From the NCBI GenBank assembly GCA_034336665.1, contig CM067584.1, positions 2,418,001 to 2,482,000 of the forward strand: 64,000 nucleotides of DNA. The letters run 5' to 3'. Origin of the DNA: Luscinia megarhynchos. Lineage: Eukaryota > Chordata > Aves > Passeriformes > Turdidae. Numbering within the stretch: the first letter of the stretch is position 1; each line of letters opens with the position of its first letter. This document shows positions 11,401 through 22,140 of the stretch, in pieces. The position numbers and the translations under genes were made by a program. A model generated the notes under the pieces. The model ran no database searches. It worked only from the letters and a program-made list of their open reading frames with translations, and had not been told where the DNA came from.

Positions 11401-11676
11401 CTGGAGCTGGAGCAGCACAATCCAAAGTGAATTTTGGGAATTTTCCAACTGAATAGGATTTGTTCCTTCCAGCCTTTCCCAGGGCTGAGAGCTGCAGGAA
11501 CTGAGGCTGAGCTCCTTCTCCCCTCCCTGCCAGCCCCAGCCAGGGTTTGGGATCCTCTGGGAAGAGCCAATTCTCCTTTCCCTGCTCCAACAAACCGCGA
11601 ATCTGGCTCTGACCATCCACTGACACGTCCTGCTCCCAGTCCCCGAGGCAGATCCTTCACCTTCAGAAAAGGGCTT
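11401..11676. other. Spacer between CR1 and solo LTR 1
   Basis: No gene recognised. Possibly more decayed CR1 body on the left side. Confidence 0.4.
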
Positions 11677-11682
11677 TGGATC

Positions 11683-12326
11683 TGCGGGAGTCTTTGTGTT
11701 GTGATTGACGGTGGTAAGGGACAAAACTCAAGCACTCTGTACAAGCTAAAAGTTACAGCTGCAGTTTATTGTAAAGAGCCCTGCTAAGAGCTGCCAGGCG
11801 CAGGAGGACAAAGAGCTAAAAGGGGGAAGAGAAAGAGCAATGGGATAAAAGGGTGAGGGAGAGAGGAAGAGAAGAGAAAGAAGAGGTATTAAAGGTAAGA
11901 GTAAAAGCAAGAGGGGGAGAGAGAGAAAGAGAGAGAGGAGAGCGATTTCCGTTTGGAATACAATAAATCTTCTTCCATGATGAATATTCTAATTTCCACT
12001 AACCAATGTAATACAAGATACAAATTCTATAGCATTTACATACAGCCTATAGGAATCCTTACATGACCATAATGTGTTACACTTTAAACTCTAAAAAGTA
12101 CTATTTGGACCCTAGCAAAATCTTCTCTGACCTTTGGAGTTGCTCTCTGGCCGAGGGCATTGTTCTATCAAGAGGGGATTGCCTTCAGGGGCCATCCCAT
12201 TGTTTCATGGTAATTCAGTAACTAAGGCTTGGCATCTCAAAAGTGGCTTTCATTTCAATCTCGTTCATGGTTTCAGAATCTGAGCATTCATATTTGTAAG
12301 GTTTTCCTGTTACATCTTCCCCAACA
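11683..12326 (-). mobile_element. Solo LTR copy 1, class II ERV-like (644 bp)
   Basis: Read on the minus strand it starts TGTTGGGGAAGATG and ends GACTCCCGCA, giving TG...CA ends. It is flanked by identical 6-bp repeats TGGATC at 11677-11682 and 12327-12332. It shares its full length with three other copies at 20079, 30736 and 45399. Internal order on the minus strand: a ~37-codon open stretch ending at TGA (12215-12325), a central region with AATATTCATCATGGAAGAAG, a polypyrimidine tract (11815-11945 on the plus strand is its purine complement), then AATAAA (complement at 11765-11770) and the R/U5 end. No internal gag, pol or env sequence lies beside it, so it is a recombination remnant of a provirus. 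Confidence 0.9.
11765..11770 (-). terminator. Retroviral poly(A) signal in LTR 1
   Basis: AATAAA on the minus strand (TTTATT on plus), about 85 bases before the LTR end, as expected for R-region polyadenylation. Confidence 0.6.
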
Positions 12327-12332
12327 TGGATC

Positions 12333-13865
12333 CTTGTCCAGGGAACCAGGAGTTGAGAAACGGGAGGGACGGAAATCCCGTCATCAACAACCACGACATC
12401 GGATTTTCCGAAGCAACGCTCATCCCTGCTCCCAACAATCCCGGCTTCCACTGCCCTGCCGACGCTCTCGGCAGCTCCAGACCACGCTGGGCTTTAATCT
12501 CCCTGAAATCCATTTCCAACCATTCTTTGGGATTCTCTTCCAGGCCCTCCGGGTCTGGTTTGGGATGTTTGATCTCCTCAGAGTGAAACTCCAGGGCTTT
12601 TGTCAAATTAAATAATAGCTTTATAGGATTAAATCTATTTTCTATAAATATGGGGTGGGGAAGCTCATCTGAAATCTTTGGAGGGAAAACTCTGCCAGGA
12701 GAGGGAATTCGGAGCACCTGGACCAGTTTTGGTGGATTTTAAAGCAAAAGGAGCAGTGCCCTGTCTGGATGTCTGGAAAATGAAACCAACCAAGCTGTGG
12801 TGGAAATAAAACCTGACCTGGTCATTAATCCTGGGATCCATTTCCAAAGGTCAGGTGCTGATTTAAAAACAGTTTTACTTCATCCCCGGGCAGTTGGAAA
12901 TTCCTGGGGGAATTTCCATGACCATCATTAGGTAAAATGTCAGGTTCAGCGTGGGAAACGGCAACTTCTGGCCTTAAAAATGACAAATTTGGGCAATTTC
13001 AACCAATTCGGCTCTGAAACTCGTCCTGTTCCAACTCCAGGCACTGCAGCTCTTTGTCCCTCCCAATTCCACGGAGGGGAGGGATGGGAAAAGCAGAAAA
13101 TCGGGAAAATTCTGTCAGTGACAGAGCTGGAACAGAACATCCCACAAACCCTGATCTTCCCTGGGATGAGTCCCAGGACACAAGGAGGGGGCTCAGCTCC
13201 TCCCTGGCAAGGCTGGGATTAAAATCCAGCTTTTCACAGCACAGTTTAGGCAGGGTTCTGTTGCTCCAGGCATTGGGTGCTCCCAGATTTTTTCCATATG
13301 CTGAAAAACTAAATAATGAAGTGTTGATTTGGGCCTTCAACCCAGTTAGGGATAAAACCAGCTCCTTGAATGTGAGATCTTCTCTCAAACAATCCCAAAC
13401 TCTAATTTTCCCCAGGAAATAATTTAGGAATCATTTAGAAGGATAAATCCGGCGCTAATTCCATCAGGGAGGGAGGCTCAGGCACATCCTGCAGCCAGGG
13501 AGGGATTTGGGATTAAAACTGAGATTCCAGACCCACCCCGTCCCTTCCCAGTGATCCAGAGAGAAGTTTAAATTTTGCCAAGGAATCCTGTGTCATTCCA
13601 GAGCACACAAATTATCCCAAATGGCTCTGGAGGAGTCAGGCTGGCAGATGTTGGAGCTCATTTCTGAGGCTCTGCAGGGGAGACGTGTGGGAAGCTGTTC
13701 CTCGGTGGAGACACTTCGGAATACTGGGAAAAATCCCTGGGAATGTGGACAGTCAGAGGGTCTGACTGGGTAAATCGGCAAAATTCCAGGGCCAAATCTT
13801 GATCCAGAAAAACATGAGGAGATTTGGTACCAAGAGCTGCTTGGAAAAGACCCAGGATGAGCCAT
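12333..13865. other. Non-coding stretch, no gene recognised
   Basis: Repeat-poor DNA. Frames of 108-135 codons occur on both strands without recognisable motifs. Confidence 0.5.
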
Positions 13866-14260
13866 GGGATCATGGAATGATTTTGGGTGGGAAGGATCTT
13901 CAAATTCATCTCGTTCCAAGCCCTGCTATGGACACATCTCCCACTGCCCCAGGCTGCTCCAAAGCCATTCTTTGGTTAAATCCAACATGAAAACCATCCC
14001 AAGAAATTTCCTGGATTTGTGGAGGATGTGTAACTTCATCCCACTTGGGACATTTTCATCCCAAGTTTTCTTCAGGCTAAAATCCCACTGTGAAATCCCA
14101 AAAACCCGAAAGTTCATCCTGTCCCACCCCATTCCTTGGACAGGGGCATCTCCCACTGTCCCAGACAGCTCCAAACCCTTCCTTGGTTAAATCCAAAGTG
14201 AAAACCATCCCAAGAAATTTCCTGGATCTGTGAAGGATGCACAACTTCATCCCAACAAAA
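13866..14260 (-). mobile_element. CR1 3' fragment with ~213-bp tandem duplication
   Basis: Antisense CR1 tail GGGATCATGGAATGATTTTGG then GATCTTCAAATTCATC. The following segment (ATCTCCCACTGCCCCAGGC, CTCCAAAGCC, CATCCCAAGAAATTTCCTGG, AACTTCATCCCA) occurs at ~13935-14043 and again at ~14148-14254, a shift of 213 bp. The two halves differ by a few bases, so the duplication is not recent. Confidence 0.75.
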
Positions 14261-14984
14261 GCACACACGGAAAACGCTGAAATCTGCTGGATGAGGGCAT
14301 GTCCTGCTGGAATCAATAATTCCCTGTTTTCCTCCCGTTTTTTGGCACACTAGGACGTTCCCACTCCACGTTTGGCACCAGATTTCCTTTCTCCTGGAGA
14401 AAAGCCCATCTTTCCCGTGGATTTAATCACAGAAACTCTTCCCTGATCAACGCTGCGGGTCCTTGGGGAAGGAGAGAGTGAAAAAGAGAAGGAAAACAAG
14501 CAGGAATTGGAGGCGAGCTCTTTCCAGCAGCCAAACAAATAAAGGATGATGGATAACGAGAGGGAGGAGAGGGAATTGGGCTCTTCCCTTCTCCAGCAGC
14601 TCCACCAAATCCCATCCCTCTGTTCCCTGGTAATTCCCAGCCCCTGGCAGGGGGTTTCCCGATATTAATTAACTTTATTTATCGCTGCTGGCAGAGTGAC
14701 TCCGGCAGTAAATCAAGCAATTAAAGCCTCGGGATTGCCCTGGGAAGGGAAGGATCCAGGTGCCAGGAAGGATTTGCTTTCTGCTTCATGTTTTATTCAC
14801 GGACTCTCCGCTGAGTCTGTCCAGAGTGGAGGAGTTTGGCAGCGGAAAAACGCCAAGGAAAAGTTGAAAGGGCTTCCCAAAATCTCCCTCTGCCTTTGGC
14901 CAAAGAAAAGGATTCATGGACTAGGGTGAGGCTTGGAGAGCATAAAGCTTCTTGGTTTGTCCTGCTGGTTAAGTTAAAAGCTGA
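14261..14984. other. Non-coding stretch with small AT-rich islet
   Basis: No gene. 14655-14725 (GATATTAATTAACTTTATTT and TAAATCAAGCAATTAAAGCC) is repeat-free and homeodomain-word-rich, so it may be regulatory. The rest shows nothing recognisable. Confidence 0.45.
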
Positions 14985-15145
14985 AAAAGTTCGAAAAAAT
15001 ATTTTTAAAATTAAATTAATTTTGTAATTTCATGAGTTATCAAATTTACTAATTATAAAATGTATTCTTTCCTAAAATTTATTCTGCAGGAATGACTTTT
15101 TTTCTTTGCTTCAAAGCTCTAAAACGGAAGTTGAATTTTTTTAAA
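14985..15145. other. AT-rich island
   Basis: About 160 bp of strongly AT-rich DNA (AAATATTTTTAAAATTAAAT, AATTATAAAATG) standing out from the GC-rich surroundings. No gene or transposon end seen. Confidence 0.6.
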
Positions 15146-16499
15146 TGACATGGAAAAAGTGGCTACAAATGGAAAAAGGAGCTACAAATGGTTAAAGCCA
15201 CTCCTGTCCGTGCTTGGCCCCAGCTGTTCTTTCCCAAAAATATGGAATCACCGAGGCTGGAGGAGACCCCCAGGATCTTGGATCTCCCCAGGATCATGGA
15301 ATCCAGCGGAGTTGTTCCTTTCTGGGGTGACAGTGACACCCCGGGGGCTGCAGGAGGATCTGGAGCTCCCCTGGGGAGGCTTCGCCCGCTCCGAGGGATT
15401 TGTTGGCAGCGGGTCCAGATTTAATTGAATGTGGTGAGAAGAAAACACCAGGAAAAAAAAAACGAGGGGAAAAGCCCGAGTGGGATCCGAGGGAGACTCT
15501 TGGCTCCTCGCAGCGCTCACACTTCGCTGCTAATTACAGGGAAAAAGCAGCAATCCCTGGGGGAAGTGGCGAGGGAGCGACTCCAAACCCTCAGCGAGAG
15601 TGGGAAATGTTCCCTGCTTTCAGGATTGTTCTTTTTCTGAATTTTAACTTTTTTTTTAATTCCATTTTAACTTTTTTTTTTTTTTTTGGTTGGTTTTTTT
15701 TTCATCTCTGATTCCTGCGGCCTGGAAGAAGCTCCATCACATTTTGTGTGGAGCGTGTCCAGGATAAGGAGATGCTGGAAAAAAAGGGGGATCAGTGAGG
15801 ACCTGGCAGGAGAGTCAGGCTCAGCTCCAAGGGACAGGACAAGAGGACACGAACATCCAAATAAATCCCAGCCCCCTGAGCCATCCAGGCTCTCTCCCTG
15901 TGCTCCTAAGGCTCCTCCAACCCCACCAGGAGGTTGGAAAAGCAGCGTTCCCAAAGACCTTTCCCTGGGAAGGTCTTAACCTAAAAAACCCAAAAATATG
16001 GGGAGAAAAAAGGGAACAAAAACCTGGTGTGCAAATGAAAGATGTTGTGGGAAGAGGTAAAATCTCTGAGCCCAGAATTCCCAGAGGGTGGTGACGCCTC
16101 GGGAAGTGACTTTTCCGAAATGTGTTTTTAGCTCGTTAAAAAATCAATAATTGGGCAACCCTGAGTGATAATTGCCCCCATTTATTTCTGTGCTCTGGGA
16201 AGGGTGGGCGGGTTCGTTTTTTGTCTCCATGGGGAATTCCCAGATTTTGGTGCAGGGAAGAGAACTGCTCCAGCAGGGAATAGGGAAGAGCATCCCAAAG
16301 GATCGAGTATCCCAAAGGTTTGAGTATCCCGAAGGTTCTGCAGGCAGGAGCAGAGGAGAATTTAGGATCCACCTGCTCCCTGGATCTGATCCAGATGGCT
16401 CCAAAACTGAGGAATAAACAGTGGGTTTTGTGAAGCTGAGCTGGGCCAAGCTGCTGAAACCCAAACCAGGAGATTTTAGCTGGAAAGGAGGAAGATCCA
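15146..16499. other. Non-coding stretch, no gene recognised
   Basis: Includes T-runs at 15649-15690 and weak CR1-tail-like wording at 15243-15300 that I could not confirm. Small tandem words ATCCCAAAGGTTTGAGT at 16301-16345. No supported gene. Confidence 0.45.
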
Positions 16500-17110
16500 T
16501 GTCAGGCCGAGCTTTTTATTCTGATTTATTTGCTGCTGGAATTCCCGACGAATCCGAGCCTGCCCAGCAATTAAATTACATTTAATTGAATTAGATCAGA
16601 GACGAGGGGAGCTTCCCTCTCCCTCCACAATGCCAGGGAAAGAAAAATGAAGCATTTCAAGGAAAAAAATACGACTTGGGCTTGAAAAAGGGGGAAAAAC
16701 CAGGCGAATTCATCCGGATGAAGAAAGGGAAATGTAATGAAATCCCATCGAGCAGGAAGCCCGGGGAGAGAATCTGAAGTTGGGGGATTCATCGAGGCCA
16801 TAATTGCCCCGTGTTTATTGATTTTCCAGAGATAACAAAACAAATGTTTGTGCAGATTGGGCTCCGTTTATTCCATTTATTTCCCCGCGGAGTTGATGTT
16901 CCTCTCTTCGAAAAAAACAAAAACAAAAAAACAAAAAAATAAAAACAAAAACCAAAAATGCTCTTAAATTCATTGTTGTTTTTTCGAGCTGGTTATTAAA
17001 TTATTGCTGGATCCCACCGGCTCCATCTCCCTGCAAATTGCTTTGTTTGGAAGGAGCTTCCACTTTGCAGCCATTTATGAAGCTGCTTTTTATTTTCCCC
17101 CCACTTAATT
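16500..17110. promoter_or_regulatory. Candidate conserved non-coding region
   Basis: Repeat-free, AT-leaning segment with AGCAATTAAATTACATTTAA, GGCCATAATTGCC, GTTTATTGATTTTCC and AGAGATAACAAAACAAATG, interrupted by an (AAAAAC)n run at 16912-16950. Dense homeodomain/FOX-type words suggest regulatory DNA, but conservation is untested. Confidence 0.25.
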
Positions 17111-17149
17111 GTTGGCGTTAAAGGAGCAGGGTCTGGCTCTGCCTGGTGG

Positions 17150-17690
17150 AATTCCAGAATCCTGGAATGGTTTGGGTTGGGAGAGATTTACATCTCATCC
17201 AGTTCTAACCCTGACATCTTCCATGAGACTGGATGATCCAACCTGGCCTTGGGCACTTCCAGGGATCCCGGGGCTGCTGCAGCTTTGCTGGGAATTCCTT
17301 CCCATCCCCTCGTCACCCTCCAAGCCAGAAACTCCTTCCCCAAATCCCCTTTTCCTGTTTAAATCCATTCCCTGTGTCCTGTCCCTCCATCCCTTATCCC
17401 AAATCCTCTCCAGCTCCTTTGGAGTCCCTTCAGCCTCTGAGGGTTTCCCTCTGGAGCTTCCCTGAGAATTTCAGCCAGGAATTTCTTCCCAAAATCCCAT
17501 CAAATCTCCCTTTTCCCAGTTTAAATTCACTCCCTGTGTCTTGTCCCTCCATCCCTTATCCCGGCCCCTCTCCAACTCTCCTGGAGCCCCTTCAGGCCCT
17601 GGAATGTGCTGGAAGCTCTCCCTGGATCCCTCCTTTCCCCAGCTGAACATTCCCAGCTTTCCCAGCCCAGCTCCAACCCTGGGAGCAATT
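17150..17690 (-). mobile_element. CR1 LINE fragment with internal ~161-bp duplication
   Basis: Antisense CR1: GGAATGGTTTGGGTTGGGAG tail, CACTTCCAGGGATCCCGGGG, GTTTAAATCCATTCCCTG. The block around CCTGTGTC occurs at ~17370 and ~17532, a shift of about 161 bp. It ends with CTTTCCCCAGCTGAACATTC and CCAGCTTTCCCAGC. The duplication breakpoints differ from those of the copies at 10757 and 13866. Confidence 0.85.
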
Positions 17691-17869
17691 CCATGTTTAA
17701 CTCTGGACTTTTTCTTCTGCTGTTGGTGGCCCTGGAGCTGCTGGCTGGAATTCCATCTGATAATTCCAGCTGATAACTCCAGTTGATAATTCCAGCTGGT
17801 AATTCCAGCTGGGCCCCCCAAATCCTGCCCCTTTCCCCTGCGGAGAGCAGGGACACGGAGGGCAGAGCC
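17691..17869. repeat. Small ~16-bp repeat cluster
   Basis: 17750-17812 holds four copies of GATAATTCCAGCTG-like words (period ~14-16). The rest is unique. Confidence 0.6.
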
Positions 17870-18270
17870 GGGAATGAGCTGTCCGTGGTACCGGAGCCTC
17901 GGGAAAACTCTCCCGGAGCTCCAGCATCGACCCCGCGCTAATCCCGCGCATTCCCAAAGCTCCCGGAGCCTTTCCCCGGATCACCAATCCCTCGCTTTAA
18001 TCACAGCTCAGGCCCCACTGTCTGCGCTGCAGCAGCACTTCCAGCTCTGATTGATTGGGATTTAAGTCCTGATTTTCTCTCCGAGCATAATCAGGCCTGG
18101 ATGGGGAGATTTTGCCGGTGACAATTAAAATAATGAAAATGAACTTTAAGTGACATTCAAACACCGTCACCTGCTCCCGGCTGAGCTCTCCTCCTCCCCC
18201 CCTCCCAGCATCCCGGGAGCTGCAATTTGGAGCATCATTCACCGCAGGCTGATTGCAGCTGCATCCATTC
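17870..18270. promoter_or_regulatory. Candidate conserved non-coding element
   Basis: CpG-containing left part (CGACCCCGCGCTAATCCCGC) followed by repeat-free DNA with TGATTGATTGGGATTTAAG, CATAATCAGGCCTGG, GACAATTAAAATAATG and CTTTAAGTGACATTCAAAC. This texture resembles developmental enhancers more than the repetitive background. No direct proof. Confidence 0.3.
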
Positions 18271-19244
18271 AGCCTGCAGCAGCCTGAAAAGAAGCTTGGG
18301 GGAAAAAAAAAAAAAATAAAAGGGATTTTCAGGTGTCAGGACCCGACCCTGCGCTGCATTTCCAGGAAAGCTCAATACTGGGATACTCACAAAAACCTGG
18401 AGCGGGTTCTGGAGGAGTTTTCTTGGTGTTTAGGGATGGGGATGGGTTCGTTGTGTTTGTGGGGCAGAATTGTGAGTGTTTATCGATTCCCAGATTTCCC
18501 GATGCGTGCAGACGACGGCAATCCATGGAATTGCTCGTGTGGATGAGGTCAGGGCTGCTCCAGAGCCTTGGGTTATCCATCCTGGGATCCAGGGCTGGAT
18601 AAACCCGAGCCCAGCACGGCCCAGCTCCTCCTGCTCCATTTGTTGGGGATTATTGAGGCTTCCACCTTGTCCAGGATGTGAATTGAATTCCCACCCCTCA
18701 CTCGTGGTTCTGGAAAGGTTTTCCTGCCTCTCCATCATCCCAGCACAGAATTGTTCCCTCCTGGGCTTGGCGGCTCCTGTGAGGAATGTGGAGGGGGTTT
18801 GGGCTGGTTCTGATTCTCCAGTGCAAGGAAATCAATGAGTTCTGGAAAAAAAGGGGGTGGAAATCCCTCACTGCCCCCATCCCACCCCATTCCAGAGCTT
18901 TTTGGGAAGGGATTTACCTCCCCAAAGCAGCTGCAGCTGCCCTGGCACCAGGATTCTCCCAGGCTTGGCCGCCTCCTCCATGGAATCAGCTCCAGCCTGG
19001 GATCTCACTCCTGTGTTTTGCTCCAGGAAAAGAAAGCAAATCCTGCCATCCATGCTCATCACTCCAACCCTCCCAACACCTCCCAGGCTGGCAGGGATGC
19101 CAACACAAGGAGTTTTCCCTCTGCCTCCCTCAGATCCCAGGTTTTCCCCGGAGGTGGCGGCGCGTGCACCTCGTTGATAAGGAGGGGACGGGAGCAGCAT
19201 TCCCGAGCCAGGGATCGGTGCCAGGAGAGCTCTGCCGAGGGATT
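18271..19244. other. Non-coding stretch, no gene recognised
   Basis: A-run at 18301-18317. Overlapping frames of 102-164 codons on both strands share no known motif. Confidence 0.5.
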
Positions 19245-19625
19245 GTGGGGATTGAAGTGTGGCTGCCAAAGCTGGGAGAGCTGGGGATGTTCACCTGGAG
19301 AAGGGAAGAATCCAGGGAGACCTTCCTGAGCCTAAAGACGCTCCAGAAGAGTTGGAGAGAGACTGGGGACAAGGAAAGGATGGACAGGACACAGGGAATG
19401 GCTTCCAACCAACAGGGAACAAGGTTAAATGGGATCTTGAGAAGGAGGCTGTGAGGGTGGGAAAGGGCTGGGATGGAATTTCCAGGGGATCTGTGGCTGC
19501 CCCTGGATCACTGGAAGTGCCCAAGGCAGGGTTGGGATAAGCTGGGACAGAGGTGTCCCTGGGCATGGCAGGGCTGGCACCAGGTGGGATTTAAAGCTGT
19601 TTCCAAACCAAACCATTGTGGGACT
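19245..19625 (+). mobile_element. CR1 LINE 3' fragment, sense orientation
   Basis: Sense CR1: GAGCTGGGGATGTTCACCTG, GGAGAAGGGAAGAATCCAGG, GAGAGACTGGGGACAAGG, GGACAGGACACAGGGAATGG, GGGCTGGGATGG, CTGTGGCTGCCCCTGGATC, TGGAAGTGCCCAAGGC, TGTCCCTGGGCATGGCAGG, ending CCAAACCAAACCATTGTGG. It is the canonical ~380-bp CR1 3' region without the internal duplication seen in three antisense copies. Confidence 0.9.
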
Positions 19626-20072
19626 CGGGGATTCTCCAGTCTCCCAGCAGGAGCAGGACACAACCCAGGCTCCTGTGACACCCCAGGATGTGGCAGTGAC
19701 GCTGATTTTTCTCAGGGATGTTTTTGTCACCGAGCTCGTGCCGTGGTTCTCCCAGAACCTCTCCGTGTCCCCAGCCAGAGCAACTTTATCTCCAGCTCAG
19801 CAGGAGCACGGGGAGCTGGGCAGGGCTGGAAGAGCTGCCAGGCAGGAGCTGCCTGGGCTCCCTGGAACGCTCCCATCCATCTGCCAAGGGAGGTGATAAA
19901 GCCTTGGCTCGGCTCTTCCCAGAGTGTTTGGAGCCAGGAGCCGTGAGAGCAGGAGAGCCCCGGGAGTGCCACCAATCCCAGCGGATTGCTGGGAGCTGTC
20001 AGACCTCAGGAATGCTGCTGGGACACGGAAAAAAGGGTTTTGAGGGCTCCAGAGCTGCAGCTCAGCTGACAG
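19626..20072. other. Spacer between CR1 and solo LTR 2
   Basis: No gene recognised. GC-rich, non-repetitive. Confidence 0.5.
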
Positions 20073-20078
20073 GGACAC

Positions 20079-20709
20079 TGTTGGGGAAGATGAAACAGGA
20101 AAACCTTACAAATATGAATGCTTAGATTCTGAAAATATAGAAACCATGAGCGAGATTGAAATGAAAGCCACTTTTGAGATACCAAACCTTAGTTACTGAA
20201 TTACCATGAAACAATGGGATGGCCACCTAGGGGTAATCCCCTTTTGATAGAACAATGTCTTCTGCTAGATAGTGGGTCCAAAGGTCAGAGACATCCCTGC
20301 TAGGGTCCAAAGAGCAGTTTTTAGAATTTAAAGTATAACACACTATGGTAATGTAAGGATTCCTATAGGCTGTATGTAAAGTGCTGCAGAATTTGTATCC
20401 TGTGTTACATTGGTTAGTGGGAATTAGAATATTCATCATAGAAGAAGATTTATTGTATTGCAAACAGGAAATCGCTCTCTTCTTTTACTTGCTCTCTCTT
20501 GCTTACTCTTTCTCTTAACCCTCTCTCCCTCCTGCTCTCTTTCTCTTCCCCCCATTTTCTCTTTGTCCTACTCGGGGCTGGGCCTGGCAGCTCTTAGCAG
20601 GACTCTGCACACTCACGTCCTTACAATAAACTGTAACTGCAACACCAGCTTGTACAGAGCTTGAGTTTTGTCCCTGAGCACCGTTTATCCCAACACAGAG
20701 ACTTCTGCA
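20079..20709 (+). mobile_element. Solo LTR copy 2, class II ERV-like (631 bp)
   Basis: Begins TGTTGGGGAAGATG and ends ACTTCTGCA, with exact 6-bp target-site duplications GGACAC at 20073-20078 and 20710-20715. Sense orientation. The first 120 bases are an open stretch stopping at TGA 20197-20199, followed by the shared block ATTACCATGAAACAATGGG, a central AATATTCATCATAGAAG, a CTCT-rich pyrimidine tract (20478-20570), AATAAA at 20625-20630 and a ~79-base R/U5 tail. Flanked by unique DNA with no internal retroviral genes. Confidence 0.92.
20625..20630 (+). terminator. Retroviral poly(A) signal in LTR 2
   Basis: AATAAA about 80 bases upstream of the LTR 3' end, at the same alignment position as in LTR copies 1 and 3. 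Confidence 0.65.
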
Positions 20710-20715
20710 GGACAC

Positions 20716-21374
20716 ACCACCCATTGTCCCTTCTTCCAGACGTGTCACCTGCACTGGCTTTGTGGCAGAGGGACCCCACACTGCTCCTTCATCCATTCCC
20801 TGATCATCTCCATCCTCCAGCTCCTGCTGCTGCCTGGGGATCCCCACCCCATCCAGGTGTGCTCCAGGCCATGCTCAAATCCAGCTTCTGACCAGTTTAT
20901 CCCAGTTTGCCTTGGGATGTGAAGGGTGAGGGAAGTGCTTGAGGAATTCCAGGAGGAGGGGGCAGAACCCACGGGCAAAGGGCAGAGCTGCTCCTGGGAA
21001 ATCATGGCTGATTTTCCACAGGGCCTGAGAAGCCCTGGAATTCTCCCAAAGTTGGATGCAGGGATTTTGGGATGGCACCTGTGGAAGTGTGGAAGGGCTG
21101 GGAACGCAGGGAAGGACTGGAAGCAGGAGATGAGGGGCAAACCCAAATCAGTGACATCAAAAATCAAATTGCTGCTGTCTCCCTATCAGCAGCTCTTCAC
21201 TCCTAATTACCCACAGATAACAAGCAGGACAAGAGTGGGAGATATCAGGATAATTTTCTGCTCATCAAAGGAAAAAAATTCCTGGAATTGTTCGCCTTCA
21301 GTGTCTCCAGTTCCACACCAAAGATCCTGCCCAGGAGACCCTCCTGACAGCCCTGCCAAAAAATCCGTCACAGC
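20716..21374. other. Non-coding stretch, no gene recognised
   Basis: No repeat array or supported coding sequence. Confidence 0.5.
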
Positions 21375-21480
21375 CATTAGCAACAAAGTTATTAGCTGGT
21401 AATTAACTCCGTAATTAACTCTGGCAATCAACATGGAGATCTAACGTGAACTCGAGTTAAATCAAGGGCCATTAATGTGC
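21375..21480. promoter_or_regulatory. Candidate homeodomain-site cluster
   Basis: GCCATTAGCAACAAAGTTAT followed by TTAGCTGGTAATTAACTCCG, TAATTAACTC, GGCAATCAAC and GGGCCATTAATG within about 100 bp. Repeat-free. Inferred regulatory. Confidence 0.3.
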
Positions 21481-21612
21481 GCCAAGGTCTCTCCCCCGTG
21501 ACTGCGGCGACAACACCGAAGGTTTCCGAGAGGAGCGTTGGGAGAAGTTGGGATCATCCCGATGGTGCTGGGGCTTGGTGGAGCCTTCTGCTCCCTCCTT
21601 GCCACACCTCTA

Positions 21613-22140
21613 GCTGCCATCATCCCAGAATATCCTGATCTTCCTGGCTCCCATCATCCCAGAATATCCTGATCTTCCTGGCTCCCATTGCCCCAGGACA
21701 TCCCATTCCTCCTGCAGCCTTGGAAGTGCCCCAGGGTATCCCGCTCCTCTTGGTCCCCATCATCCCAGGAAATTCTGCTTCTCCTGGCTCCCGATCATCC
21801 CAGGATATCCCTCTTCTCCTGGCTCCCGTCACCCCAGGAAATTCTGCTTCTCCTGGCTCCTATCACCCCAGGAAATTCTGCTTCTCCTGACTCCCGTCAT
21901 CCCAGGAAATTCTGCTTCTCCTGGCTCACATCACCCCAGGAAATTCTGCTTCTCCTGGCTCCCATCACCCCAGGAAATCCTGCTTCTCCTGGTTCCCATC
22001 AGGACATCCCAATCTTCCTGGTTCCCATTGCCCCAGGACATCCCATTCCTCGTCCAGCCTTGAAATCACCCCAGGATGTCCTGCTCCTCCTCACTCCCAT
22101 CATTATAGGACATCCCATTCCTCCTGCAGCCTTGGAATCC
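21613..22140. repeat. 34-bp minisatellite, ~15 units
   Basis: Unit approximates TGGCTCCCATCACCCCAGG followed by AAATTCTGCTTCTCC, spacing 34 bp. The left units carry AATATCCTGATCTTCC variants and the centre units AAATTCTGCTTCTCC variants. This gives a gradient of variants along the array, typical of local unit turnover. The 185-codon frame over it is repeat-driven. Confidence 0.9.

Noticed and set aside
12215..12451. 78-codon reverse frame beginning outside the LTR
   Set aside because: Its upstream half is unrelated flanking DNA. Only the LTR portion is shared with other copies, so it is reported with the LTR rather than as a gene.
15240..15310. Possible CR1 tail
   Set aside because: Only GGAATCACCGAGGCTGGAGG and AGACCC-like words match. 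Too short and diverged to support.
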